64,000 nt of DNA from DASVCN01 sp040905665 (GTDB lineage Bacteria > Deinococcota > Deinococci > Deinococcales > Trueperaceae), in assembly GCA_040905665.1 (NCBI GenBank), contig JBBDRD010000039.1:23024-87023 (forward strand), read 5' to 3'. The notes beneath the pieces are model-generated. The model saw only the letters and a list, made by a program, of their open reading frames with translations, was not told the DNA's origin and did not search any database. Positions 1 through 8,001 of this stretch are shown piece after piece; position 1 is the first letter of the stretch, and each line of letters opens with the position of its first letter. Position numbers and translations under genes: made by a program.

Positions 1-138
1 CGCGAGCCGTATCTGGCGTACGACCTCTACAAGCCCTACCGCAGCGAGATTACGCTCGATGGAGATAGGAGTCTGCAGGTGTGGATACCCAGAACGACCG
101 CTCAGGAGCAGGCGGAACAGTTAGCCGGCGGGAACTGA
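1..138 (+). CDS. C-terminal end of an unidentified protein (partial)
   Basis: Frame 1 is open from the window edge and ends at a TGA at 136-138, giving the last 45 residues of a protein that starts outside the window. The fragment is mixed polar/aromatic (EPYLAYDLYKPYRSE near its start) and ends in a Gln/Glu-rich tail. It shows no transmembrane segment and no motif I recognise, so no function is proposed. It lies upstream of trxB on the same strand, separated by 78 bp that contain a small ATACCC/GGGTAT dyad. Confidence 0.6.
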   Translation, partial: REPYLAYDLYKPYRSEITLDGDRSLQVWIPRTTAQEQAEQLAGGN

Positions 139-216
139 AGGCATACCCCCAATGGGTATTCCAGGAGAGTGGCGGTTGGGGCAGTAGGTGCTAGCATATG
201 CCTACGAGGAGGCCCC

Positions 217-1188
217 ATGGCGAAAGAACAGCTAGAGAGCGACGTAATAATCATAGGTGGAGGTCCGGCTGGCCTAACTGCCGGGATCTACACCGGACGC
301 GCTCAGCTTGGGACCATCATCCTCGAGAAGGGTCTGCCAGGCGGTCAGATCGCCCAGACCGAAGAGGTCGAGAACTACCCCGGATTCGACGAGGCGGTAA
401 GTGGACCCGAACTCTCGCAACGCATGGTGCGTCAGGCCGAAAAGTTCGGTGCACGAATCGCTATGGAGGAAGTGACCTCTATCCGCAAGCGGCCCGACGG
501 GCGGTTCCAGGTCGAGGGGTACGACAGCGACTACCTCGCTCCGGCGCTAATTCTGGCCACCGGCGCGAATCCGCGGCGGCTTGGCGTGCCCGGCGAGGAC
601 GAGTTCTACGGACGAGGCGTCTCCACCTGCGCCACTTGCGACGGCTTTTTCTACCGTGGCAAGCGAGTGGTGGTCGTGGGAGGCGGTGACGCTGCGGTGG
701 AAGAAGGACTCTTCCTCACCAAGTACGCCGACTCGGTCACGGTGATCCACCGACGCGAAGAGCTCCGCGCGAACAAGGCGGCACAGGAACGCGCTTTTGC
801 GAACGGCAAAATGCACTGGGTGTGGAACTCCGTCGTTGAGGAGGTCTTGGGCGACGACGGGATGGTAACCGGCGTTCGCGTCTGCAACCTGGAAACACAC
901 GAGGAGAGGGTACTCGAGGCCGACGGCGTGTTCGTCTACATCGGACACGAGCCTAATACCGGCTACCTGCGTGGTGTGGTCGAACTTACCCGCAGCGGCT
1001 ACGTCGAGGTGCGCGACGAGATCTATACCAATGTCGAGGGGATTTTCGCGGCCGGTGACATTGCCGACGAAGTCTACCGTCAGCTTTCAACCAGCGTTGG
1101 AGCGGGAACGCGGGCCGCAATGGCCGTCGAGCGCTGGCTCGCCGAGCAGGAGAGACCGGCGGCCGAGGTGGTAGGGACCTTAGCCTGA
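217..1188 (+). CDS. trxB: Thioredoxin reductase (NADPH)
   Basis: FAD-dependent reductase that passes electrons from NADPH to thioredoxin in the cytoplasm. The sequence shows the N-terminal FAD fold (GGGPAGL), the redox-active CATC disulfide at about residues 138-141, the NADPH-binding GGGDAAVEE motif, and the C-terminal FAD contact GIFAAGDI. The 323-residue length is normal for the low-molecular-weight family. I start at the ATG at 217 because AGGAGG lies at 207-212, although the frame is open from a GTG at 169. The gene is convergent with the SPOR-domain gene, with about 20 bp between the stops. A ferredoxin/flavodoxin-NADP reductase paralogue is less likely because the CxxC is present. Confidence 0.96.
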   Translation: MAKEQLESDVIIIGGGPAGLTAGIYTGRAQLGTIILEKGLPGGQIAQTEEVENYPGFDEAVSGPELSQRMVRQAEKFGARIAMEEVTSIRKRPDGRFQVEGYDSDYLAPALILATGANPRRLGVPGEDEFYGRGVSTCATCDGFFYRGKRVVVVGGGDAAVEEGLFLTKYADSVTVIHRREELRANKAAQERAFANGKMHWVWNSVVEEVLGDDGMVTGVRVCNLETHEERVLEADGVFVYIGHEPNTGYLRGVVELTRSGYVEVRDEIYTNVEGIFAAGDIADEVYRQLSTSVGAGTRAAMAVERWLAEQERPAAEVVGTLA

Positions 1189-1209
1189 GGAGTTGCGCCC
1201 CGACTCGAA

Positions 1210-2244
1210 TCAACGCGGAACGAAGTCGTAAAACAAGATCATCTCCTCTGCTCGGGTGAGCAGGTAGTGAGCGTCGCTCCACAACGGAACGCCCACACCT
1301 GCCCGCCAGCCACGGCCGCTTTCATCGAAGCTCAGCAGGAAGAAGTCGCCCGCCGGCTCTACACTCCACTCCTCACCATTGAACTCCTCGTCCTCGGGCC
1401 GGCTCTCGGCCGAAGCCCGGTAAAGCGGCTCCGGCGCTTGCGGTAGTAAGCCTGTACCGACCGCCAGCATCCCAGGGCCCTCTCCGCTTTCGCCCGGCTG
1501 CGCTACTCCCAACGTAGCCAATTCACTCTCCCCGCCCGATGCGACCAGCTCGAGAATCACCAGGAAAGGCGGGCCGTAGACGGGTCTGCCCTGTAGCGGT
1601 TCGATATCTGCCGAACTGAGTCCCAAACGCGACGCTACCGACTCGAGCAGGGCGAGCCGGTACGCCTCGCGCGCCTCCGGTGCGTCATCCTCCCAGGTCG
1701 AGGGCCATAAGGCCATGCTCCTGAGCCTCAATACACCGCCTTCCACCGGGGCGGCGCTCCAGGCTTCGAACACCCACGGCTCTTCGTCGCCCAAGATCCG
1801 GTAAGTTGCCGGCGAAGCGGCATTTTCCTGATTGCGCAAGGCGACCCGGTCGCCCCACGGCAGGACGTCCAGCTCCCCTCCACTAAACTGCACCAGCACC
1901 CGTGGTTCTAACGGCATCACACCAGCGGGGATGCCTTCGGCCAATGCAGGCAGCGGGGGTCCACCCGCGACGATCGACATCGCTTGCGCGAACACCAGCG
2001 CCGCCGCTCGGTTACCGAAGGCGCCGACCCTCACCCTATAGATATCTCCCTGTACCGTCGTCGCCCGCACCACGTATGCAGGAAACGCGTCGTTGAGCAG
2101 GGTTCGCTGCACCGAGAGCGCCGACTCCTGATCGGAAACCGCCACGATCTGCACGGTGTACGAGATAGCCTGTGCGCTCACCAGCGCCCATAGTGCCAAC
2201 AGCGCGACTGGCAGCCTCCGCGGAAGCTGAGCGAGGCCCGGCAT
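1210..2244 (-). CDS. Secreted SPOR-domain protein
   Basis: 344-residue protein with an N-terminal Sec signal (Arg-rich start, hydrophobic LPVALLALWALVSAQA), so it should be exported. Immediately after the signal comes a SPOR-like repeat (about residues 28-95: YTVQIVAVSDQESALSVQ ... YRVRVGAFGNRAAA), a fold that binds denuded peptidoglycan glycans at division sites. The remaining 250 residues are acidic and unrecognised. Its start directly abuts the stop of the upstream ABC permease (2245), so the three genes 4025-1210 form one minus-strand operon. The SPOR assignment is by pattern; the C-terminal part has no proposed function. Confidence 0.72.
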   Translation of the reverse strand: MPGLAQLPRRLPVALLALWALVSAQAISYTVQIVAVSDQESALSVQRTLLNDAFPAYVVRATTVQGDIYRVRVGAFGNRAAALVFAQAMSIVAGGPPLPALAEGIPAGVMPLEPRVLVQFSGGELDVLPWGDRVALRNQENAASPATYRILGDEEPWVFEAWSAAPVEGGVLRLRSMALWPSTWEDDAPEAREAYRLALLESVASRLGLSSADIEPLQGRPVYGPPFLVILELVASGGESELATLGVAQPGESGEGPGMLAVGTGLLPQAPEPLYRASAESRPEDEEFNGEEWSVEPAGDFFLLSFDESGRGWRAGVGVPLWSDAHYLLTRAEEMILFYDFVPR

Positions 2245-3018
2245 TCAGAAGTCCTTTCGCTCGAAGAGCACCACCGCGGCAACCGCGAAGGCGGTGCAAT
2301 AGACGAAAATGAGAAGCACCACCCAGCCCATGCCCGCCACCGGAGCCACGTAGCTCGAGAGCTGGGAGGTGAGGAGATACGGCTCAATCGCGGGGAACAC
2401 CACCAACAGTTTCATGGCGATGAGCGTGCCGAGCGTGGCGAGAGCACCGCCGGCCGCGCTCATGAACATCACCGTGAAGAGGACCGCTAGAAGACTGATG
2501 GGAATCAGGCTGATCGCGGCAACCGCGTATGCCCAAACGATTTCGGCCAACGCCGGGGCGGGCTGCATGAGCCCCTCGCCAAGAATGCCACCGGCGCCCA
2601 GGCCGGTGCCACCAACGAAGGAGCCGTAGCCGTAGAAGGCGCCTGTGATCAACGACACCAACAGCAGGAAGAGCAAGAGCAGGAACGGGTAGAGCGACGA
2701 AACGATCAGCTTCGCCAGCAACCACCGTGAGCGGCTGACGGGGCGCAGGAGGATGGTGGGCAGCGTCCCGTAGCTCATCTCGATGCCCAGCAACTCGGCC
2801 GAGGTTATCGCCACCAGCAGCGGCAACAAGAACTCCATGCTGGATAGCAGTCCGAGTGCCGGCACTTGATAGCCCGATACCAGGTAGAAACCGTAAACGT
2901 CGAAGATTCCCGGTGCATACGACCAGAGGAGTGGGAAGATCACCAGCAGCAACAGGCTAAAGCGCAGGCTGCCCAGCCGCACCAGCTTGCCGAACTCCAT
3001 ACGCAGCAGGGCGCTCAT
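2245..3018 (-). CDS. ABC-2 type transporter permease
   Basis: 257-residue integral membrane protein with about six hydrophobic helices (for example LRFSLLLLVIFPLLWSYAPG, LIVSSLYPFLLLLFLLLVSL, MGWVVLLIFVYCTAFAVAAV). The segment ELLGIEMSYGTLPTILLRPV followed by SRSRWLLAKL matches the conserved elbow of ABC-2 export permeases. The start codon overlaps the stop of the ATPase gene by 4 bp (ATGA), which implies translational coupling and one ABC exporter of two subunits. The substrate cannot be read from the sequence; lipids, polysaccharide or a drug are all possible. Confidence 0.85.
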   Translation of the reverse strand: MSALLRMEFGKLVRLGSLRFSLLLLVIFPLLWSYAPGIFDVYGFYLVSGYQVPALGLLSSMEFLLPLLVAITSAELLGIEMSYGTLPTILLRPVSRSRWLLAKLIVSSLYPFLLLLFLLLVSLITGAFYGYGSFVGGTGLGAGGILGEGLMQPAPALAEIVWAYAVAAISLIPISLLAVLFTVMFMSAAGGALATLGTLIAMKLLVVFPAIEPYLLTSQLSSYVAPVAGMGWVVLLIFVYCTAFAVAAVVLFERKDF

Positions 3019-4025
3019 GCTTGACCCCGGCCAACGGCGTCCTCATCCTCGGACGCTTCAGTTACTCGGCCCTCAAAGCTGCTTTCGGACGCCTCACCGT
3101 CTGGTGCCTCATCGGCATTCGACGCACGCCGCTCTCCCAGGCGGTCCTGATAGTAGGCACGCAAATTGAAGGTGTCGCGCGAGAGCGCCAGCAGGTCGAT
3201 GCGAGCCTTCGTGAGGACTGGCGCCACGCGAGGCAGCTCCGCGGGATCGGTGAGTTGAAAAAGTACTTCATGTCCGCGGATTCCTGCCTGGGTAACGAAC
3301 GACTGGGTGTCGAGGAGCACGCGAGCCGCATGAACATCGGAAACGCTCGCCCTAAAGCGCGCTTGCCGGTCACGCAGGTCCACCTCGTCGATGAGTGTGC
3401 CCTCCTCGAGGATCGCCACGCGCGAACAGTAGGTGGCGACCTCGTCGAGGTGGTGGGTAGAGAGCAGCACGGCGGTGCCCTGGGCTGCGGCGTCGCGCAG
3501 CACACGGTGGACCAGATGCAGGCTCAGTGGATCCATACCGCTGGCCGGCTCATCGAGGATCAGAACATCGGGTTCGGAAAGCAGCGCCGCCGCCACCCCC
3601 AGCCGCTGGCGCATTCCCAGGCTATAGACCCCCACCCGTCGATCGGCCGAGGGCCCCAACTCCATCATGTCGAGAACTTGGCCAATTCGTGCCGCCGGAA
3701 CTCCACCCACCAGGCGCGCGTGAAGCTCCAGGTTCGCACGTCCACTCAGATAAGGGTAGAAGGCAGCCGGCGCCTCGACGACCGCACCCAGGCGGCGACG
3801 CACATCGGGTCGTTGGTGCGGATCGAAGCCCAGAAGTCGCACGCTTCCCGAGCTGGGGAAGGCGAGCCCGGAAACCAGTCTGATCACGGTTGTCTTTCCG
3901 GCGCCGTTTGGACCAACGAGGGCGTACACCTCTCCCGGATCGACATGGAAGGTAAGGTCGCGGACGATGGGCCTGGGTCCGTACGCCTTGGTGAGCCTCT
4001 CAGTTGCGATTGCTGCGATGGGCAT
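3015..4025 (-). CDS. ABC transporter ATP-binding protein
   Basis: ATPase subunit of the exporter encoded with the adjoining permease. Visible are Walker A GPNGAGKTT, the ABC signature YSLGMRQRLG, Walker B LILDEPASGMDP and the switch His in LLSTHHLDE. The region after about residue 220 is the C-terminal extension seen in CcmA/NatA-type exporter ATPases. Two in-frame ATGs lie at 4031 and 4025; ACGAGG directly abuts the first and is well spaced for the second, so 4025 is preferred. A TAGACT box at 4044-4049 on the minus strand is a plausible -10 for the operon. Confidence 0.9.
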   Translation of the reverse strand: MPIAAIATERLTKAYGPRPIVRDLTFHVDPGEVYALVGPNGAGKTTVIRLVSGLAFPSSGSVRLLGFDPHQRPDVRRRLGAVVEAPAAFYPYLSGRANLELHARLVGGVPAARIGQVLDMMELGPSADRRVGVYSLGMRQRLGVAAALLSEPDVLILDEPASGMDPLSLHLVHRVLRDAAAQGTAVLLSTHHLDEVATYCSRVAILEEGTLIDEVDLRDRQARFRASVSDVHAARVLLDTQSFVTQAGIRGHEVLFQLTDPAELPRVAPVLTKARIDLLALSRDTFNLRAYYQDRLGERRASNADEAPDGEASESSFEGRVTEASEDEDAVGRGQA

Positions 4026-4043
4026 GGTCATCCTCGTGGTTTC

Positions 4044-4049
4044 AGTCTA
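4044..4049 (-). promoter_or_regulatory. Probable -10 box of the ABC exporter/SPOR operon
   Basis: On the minus strand the hexamer is TAGACT, followed after 12 nt by the first possible ATG. It fits the TANNNT boxes found before many genes of this window; no -35 is evident. Confidence 0.45.
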
Positions 4050-4109
4050 CGAATGCTGCTGCCCGGCTGCGATGTGATTCTTCATCGCTCCCGCCTCCTG
4101 GCGACGCGC

Positions 4110-5573
4110 TCAACGACCGCCGGCGGCAGGCGCGTCCTCTCCGCCATCAGCAAGACCCCGCACCAGCAACGACGCAAGGATATGCTCCATCGCCTTGTCG
4201 ATCGCTTGGTCGAAGTCGCTGGCATCGACGACGGGAACGCGCTCGGCCCGAGCCCGGTCGAGCAGGTACTCCTGCAGCATCCGTATTTCACGGAAGTGAT
4301 CTAGATACGCGTCCTGGTCGCGACGATCGTTCGTCTGCCGCTCCCGCAGCCCAAAATGGTCGCGGTGGCTCTTCTCGTCTTCGACTATCAGCATCAACTC
4401 CACGACCAGCGCACCCTCGAACTCCCTGCGTGGTGAGAGTCCGGGCACCAGGTGAATTCCTTCCATCACCAGCGACATGTTCTCGAGCAAACTCCGTTCG
4501 ATGATCGCGGTAACCGCCGTGGCTAACTGCTGTATTTGGGCGCGAAAGCCGCGGATGACCCTCACCGGCTCCGGTTTCGCGCCGATCCGCTCCGGAGGTA
4601 ACAGCTCGGCCCGCCAGGCGGTATAGCTCGACTCGTGCAGTAGCGGGCTAAGCTCCGCCGAGATGAGCGACCGCAGCGCCTGCCGTACCGCATCGGTCGA
4701 GACCATCCGGGGTATCCCCAGCCGGTAACCGAGTTCAGAGGCCACGGTGCTCTTCCCCACCCCCGGCGCTCCTCCGATGAGAACGACCACCGGCCGTTCC
4801 GACTGACGCAGTTGGTGCAACAGTTGATAGCGCCTGGCGAAATCGACGCCAGCCTCCTCCACCAGCAGGCGCTCCACCTCGCGACGAACCCGGACCCGTG
4901 TGACGTTGCGCTCGCCCGAGCGCCACAAGATATCCTCGATCCGCTTGGCCAGGTTATAGGCAAGTTCGGGACCCAGACCGACCGACATCAAGGCACGCGC
5001 CAGAATGCCGCGCGAGTAAGGCAGCCGGCTACCGTCGGACTCGAGCACATAGAGGTCCACGGGATCGTTGAGGCTGGACTCATAGGTGAGGCGCGCCTCG
5101 CGACCATAGCGAGACTCGAGTGCCAGGGCAACGATGTGCGCCAGCATGTCCTCTTCGATCGACAGGTAACCCTGCGCCCGCAGGCTCTGCTCCACCTGCT
5201 TTGCGATCGCGTATGCCTCCTTGAAAGGGAGGCCGTACTTCTCCAGCGAATGGCTCAGGGTACGTCTGGAAAAGGTCTCTGAGTCACTCTCCTTGGTCAC
5301 CTTCATCGAGACGAAGGGCGGTGTTTGGGTGCGAAAGCGCTGCGCAGCTTCGGGCGAAACCCGCTCACGCACTACCTGCTCCAGCCGGACCATGAGGTCG
5401 TTGAGCTCCACATCCCTCACATCGCGGGAGCGGAGTTGCTTCTCCATGTCGCGGGCGATGCGAATTGCATCGTCGGTGAGCACTCCGGCCCCCTGCAGCG
5501 CCTCCACCACCTCGCCGGCGGAGTAGGCGTAGCGCTCGTCGCCGCGGCTTACACGCACGTCATGACGCTTCAC
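4110..5573 (-). CDS. 2-phosphoglycerate kinase-like P-loop protein with ATP-cone repeats
   Basis: 487-residue protein of the COG2074 type. The C-terminal half is a P-loop kinase (GGAPGVGKST at residues 267-276, then GIPRMVSTDAVRQALR), the arrangement known from the archaeal 2-phosphoglycerate kinase that makes 2,3-bisphosphoglycerate for cyclic 2,3-diphosphoglycerate synthesis. In front lie three repeats resembling ATP-cone regulatory domains (about residues 5-80, 90-165 and 172-250). The start is a GTG preceded by GGAGGGG. The gene sits alone between the ABC operon and the Nudix-MazG operon. Family membership is strong; the substrate in this organism is not shown, and the cyclic-2,3-DPG synthetase partner is not in the window. 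Confidence 0.8.
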   Translation of the reverse strand: MKRHDVRVSRGDERYAYSAGEVVEALQGAGVLTDDAIRIARDMEKQLRSRDVRDVELNDLMVRLEQVVRERVSPEAAQRFRTQTPPFVSMKVTKESDSETFSRRTLSHSLEKYGLPFKEAYAIAKQVEQSLRAQGYLSIEEDMLAHIVALALESRYGREARLTYESSLNDPVDLYVLESDGSRLPYSRGILARALMSVGLGPELAYNLAKRIEDILWRSGERNVTRVRVRREVERLLVEEAGVDFARRYQLLHQLRQSERPVVVLIGGAPGVGKSTVASELGYRLGIPRMVSTDAVRQALRSLISAELSPLLHESSYTAWRAELLPPERIGAKPEPVRVIRGFRAQIQQLATAVTAIIERSLLENMSLVMEGIHLVPGLSPRREFEGALVVELMLIVEDEKSHRDHFGLRERQTNDRRDQDAYLDHFREIRMLQEYLLDRARAERVPVVDASDFDQAIDKAMEHILASLLVRGLADGGEDAPAAGGR

Positions 5574-5645
5574 CGGTTCCCCTCCGCCGAACGCTCCCCT
5601 TTTGCCGGACTCCTCCGTTTAGGCGTTTTCATCGTGCTGAGGCTA

Positions 5646-6239
5646 TCACGAGGAACTTACAAAACGGGCTCCGCCGCCCGGCAAGAGATCGAGCAATTCC
5701 TTCACCACGTTCCCGGTGAAGCCCCAGATCAAGCGCTCCCCCCAAACGTAGTAATGAATGCGCCGCCGCATTCCCTCCAACACCCGCTCCTCCCAACGCG
5801 GCACGATCCCACCAAGCTCGGAGAGCGGAACCGAGAACACCTCGGCCACCTCGCTCGGGTTGGGTTCGAGTGGCTGGGGCCAGAGGAGGACGGCGACCAC
5901 CGGTGTGGCGATGAACCGAGCCGGGGAGGGGTGATCGCTCAGCCTGCCGATGATCGACCGGACGGGCACCTCCAAGCCGATCTCCTCGCGAGTCTCGCGC
6001 ACCGCACCCTCCTCGGGGGTCTCATCCGCTTCCAGGCCACCGCCCGGAAAAGCGATCTGGCCGGCATGGTGTGTGAGCATCTCCCCCCGCACCGTAAAGA
6101 GCAGTTCCAGTCCCTCAGGCCCCTGGAGGATGGGCACCAGCACCGCCGCCTGCCGAAAGCCGGGAATCTCCAGGCGCTTCGGCTCGCGCCGGCGAAGGGC
6201 GCCGCGCAGTTCCTCAACGGTGAGGTGAGAAGGGTTCAT
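5646..6239 (-). CDS. Nudix hydrolase, CoA pyrophosphatase type
   Basis: 197-residue Nudix hydrolase. The Nudix box is complete (GGLEADE ... RETREEIGL, about residues 63-85). Upstream of it the LLFTVRGEMLTHHAGQIAF stretch and the following PGG match the NuCoA signature that distinguishes CoA diphosphatases (NudL/YeaB), which cleave CoA or oxidised CoA to 3',5'-ADP and phosphopantetheine. Its start overlaps the mazG stop by 4 bp, so the two house-cleaning enzymes are translationally coupled in the operon pgeF-mazG-nudix. Confidence 0.85.
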   Translation of the reverse strand: MNPSHLTVEELRGALRRREPKRLEIPGFRQAAVLVPILQGPEGLELLFTVRGEMLTHHAGQIAFPGGGLEADETPEEGAVRETREEIGLEVPVRSIIGRLSDHPSPARFIATPVVAVLLWPQPLEPNPSEVAEVFSVPLSELGGIVPRWEERVLEGMRRRIHYYVWGERLIWGFTGNVVKELLDLLPGGGARFVSSS

Positions 6240-6853
6240 TTGCCGTCACCTTCCGCCAGCGCCGCATCGATCGCCTCGCGAAGGGCCAACTCGGGATCTA
6301 CGCCATGATGGCGCGCCATTTGCGCGACGGCCAGCAGATGACGACCAATTCCTTCGTGCGTCTGCTCGAGGTGGGGAAGGGACTCGGGGACGCCCCAGCC
6401 CACCGCCTTGCCCACCTCGGCAGCGCGCATCAGCCCAGGTAGGCTGCGTGGAACCTTGGCGGCCGCCGACTGTGGCTCCGCCTCCCCTTTCGCCCGCCGC
6501 TCGTCCGCCTTGATCGCCTGCCAGTTGGCGACTACCTCATCGGCGTCGACCACGTCGGTATCGCCGAAGATATGCGGGTGCCGCCGGATGAGCTTGGCTA
6601 CGATGGCCTCCTCGATATCGCCATAGGCGAAGGCGCCCTCCTCCTCACCGATCACTGCGTGAAAGGCGACCTGCAGCAGCACGTCACCAAGCTCGTCGGT
6701 GACCGCTTCCAAGTCGCCAGAAGAGATTGCGTCCACCGCCTCGGCCGCCTCCTCGAGCAGGTACCGCCGCAACGTCAGATGTGTCTGCTTCCTGTCCCAG
6801 GGGCAGCCCTCGGGCGCTCGCAGCTGCCTCATGATCTCGAGGAGTTTCTGCAT
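6236..6853 (-). CDS. mazG: Nucleoside triphosphate pyrophosphohydrolase MazG
   Basis: 205-residue all-alpha NTP pyrophosphohydrolase that removes aberrant nucleotides. It opens with LLEIMRQLRAPEGCPWDRKQ, the MazG hallmark, followed by the metal-binding EEAAEAVDAI and DELGDVLLQVAFHA motifs (ExxE and ExxD). The KLIRRHPHIFGD segment of the second half is also typical. It is shorter than the 260-residue E. coli enzyme, having a compact C-terminal repeat. It lies 4 bp after the GIY-YIG/PgeF gene and overlaps the Nudix gene, consistent with a nucleotide-pool sanitation operon. Confidence 0.93.
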   Translation of the reverse strand: MQKLLEIMRQLRAPEGCPWDRKQTHLTLRRYLLEEAAEAVDAISSGDLEAVTDELGDVLLQVAFHAVIGEEEGAFAYGDIEEAIVAKLIRRHPHIFGDTDVVDADEVVANWQAIKADERRAKGEAEPQSAAAKVPRSLPGLMRAAEVGKAVGWGVPESLPHLEQTHEGIGRHLLAVAQMARHHGVDPELALREAIDAALAEGDGK

Positions 6854-6857
6854 GTCG

Positions 6858-7913
6858 TTACCCCTTCCCCGCTACCGAAACCGCCCGCACCGCGGCCCAG
6901 TGGCGCCCGGTAACCCCACGATCCCGCCGATGAGAGAAGAAGCGCTCGGGCTCGCACGAGGTACACGCCGGCACAGCGGAGCGGTCCTCATGCGGTCCCT
7001 GAACCCGTCCGGCGAGGTCAATCGAAGCTCGGGGCACGCCGGCCTCGCAGAGTGCATGAAGGTTCGCCCCTGCCAGGTCGAGTCGCCAGCTTCCCTCAAC
7101 ACCTCTACTGGCGATCTCGTGCGGAAAGCCGGCCCCTTCGAAGCGCGCCACGAGGTCGCTGCTTACCTCGTAGCAGCCTTGGCAGATCCCAGGGCCCAGC
7201 GCCACTCTCAGATCTTCCGGCTTGCTGCCGAACTGGGTAGCCAGCGCCTCGACCGTCTTCGCCGCCAGGCGCTCCAACGTCCCGCGCCAGCCGCAATGCG
7301 CCGCTCCCACGGCGCCGTGCACCGAGTCGAAGAAGAGAAGCGGTAGGCAATCGGCGCTAGCTATGACCAACAGTTTCATGGGGTCGTCGCTTATCTGGGC
7401 GTCGGCCTCCACGATCGCACTGCTTTGCGCCACAGCTACCCGGTCGCCATGCACCTGGTCCAGGAGGCAGAGTTGCGCTTCGTCCGCAGCAAACCAGTCG
7501 CGAAAAATCGCTCTGTTTCGTTCTATCCGCTCCGGGTCATCGCCCGTGTTCGCGCCCAAATTAAGGCTGGCATAGGGGCCGCCGCTAACGCCGCCCGATC
7601 TACTCGAGAAACCGTGGGGAGCTCCAAAGCCGGCTATCGACAAAACCGGTGCGTCGTACCGCACCTGCGATCGAGTTGCTATAAGTTCGAGCTTACCGTG
7701 ACGCGAAAGTTTCTTGATCTGCAACTCTCGCTTTAGAGCCGCCGACCGATCCGCCGCCGGCTCCACGTAGGCAAGCCTCGCTGGTAGCCGCGAGCGCGTG
7801 TAGGCCGCGCCTTCGCCACTGTTGTGAGCCGATTCACGCTGGGCCGGATCTCGAGTGATGCCGGTGTAAAGCGAGCCGTCAGAGCAGGAGAGCAAGTAGA
7901 CGTACCAACTCAC
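6858..7913 (-). CDS. GIY-YIG domain fused to PgeF/YfiH (laccase-fold) enzyme
   Basis: 351-residue fusion. Residues 1 to about 80 form a UPF0213-like GIY-YIG module (VYLLSCSDGSLYTGITRD ... AYTRSRLPARL), a nuclease-type fold. From about residue 90 the protein is a PgeF/YfiH homologue (DQVHGD, SADCLPLLFFD, AAHCGWRGT, LGPGICQGCYEV, CEPERFFSHRRD), with the His/Cys metal ligands present; PgeF in E. coli removes mis-incorporated L-Ser from the UDP-MurNAc pathway. There is no stop or start signal between the parts. The two functions are not obviously related. Start is a GTG. It heads the operon with mazG and the Nudix gene. Confidence 0.85.
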   Translation of the reverse strand: MSWYVYLLSCSDGSLYTGITRDPAQRESAHNSGEGAAYTRSRLPARLAYVEPAADRSAALKRELQIKKLSRHGKLELIATRSQVRYDAPVLSIAGFGAPHGFSSRSGGVSGGPYASLNLGANTGDDPERIERNRAIFRDWFAADEAQLCLLDQVHGDRVAVAQSSAIVEADAQISDDPMKLLVIASADCLPLLFFDSVHGAVGAAHCGWRGTLERLAAKTVEALATQFGSKPEDLRVALGPGICQGCYEVSSDLVARFEGAGFPHEIASRGVEGSWRLDLAGANLHALCEAGVPRASIDLAGRVQGPHEDRSAVPACTSCEPERFFSHRRDRGVTGRHWAAVRAVSVAGKG

Positions 7914-8001
7914 CCAATAGCTCCCGGCATCGCTTGCCGGCGAGCTCTTCCTACGGCTCCCTTAGCGTCTCTCCCCACAGCTCCCCGGTGTTCCGTCAAC
8001 A

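Noticed and set aside
143..159. ATACCC/GGGTAT inverted repeat before trxB as a terminator or operator
   Set aside because: Six base pairs around a five-base loop with no T-tract and no recognisable redox-regulator motif; too weak to annotate.
3021..4304. 427-codon plus-strand frame opposite the ABC ATPase gene
   Set aside because: It is the antisense shadow of a gene with complete Walker and signature motifs; its translation is Arg/His-rich without motifs.
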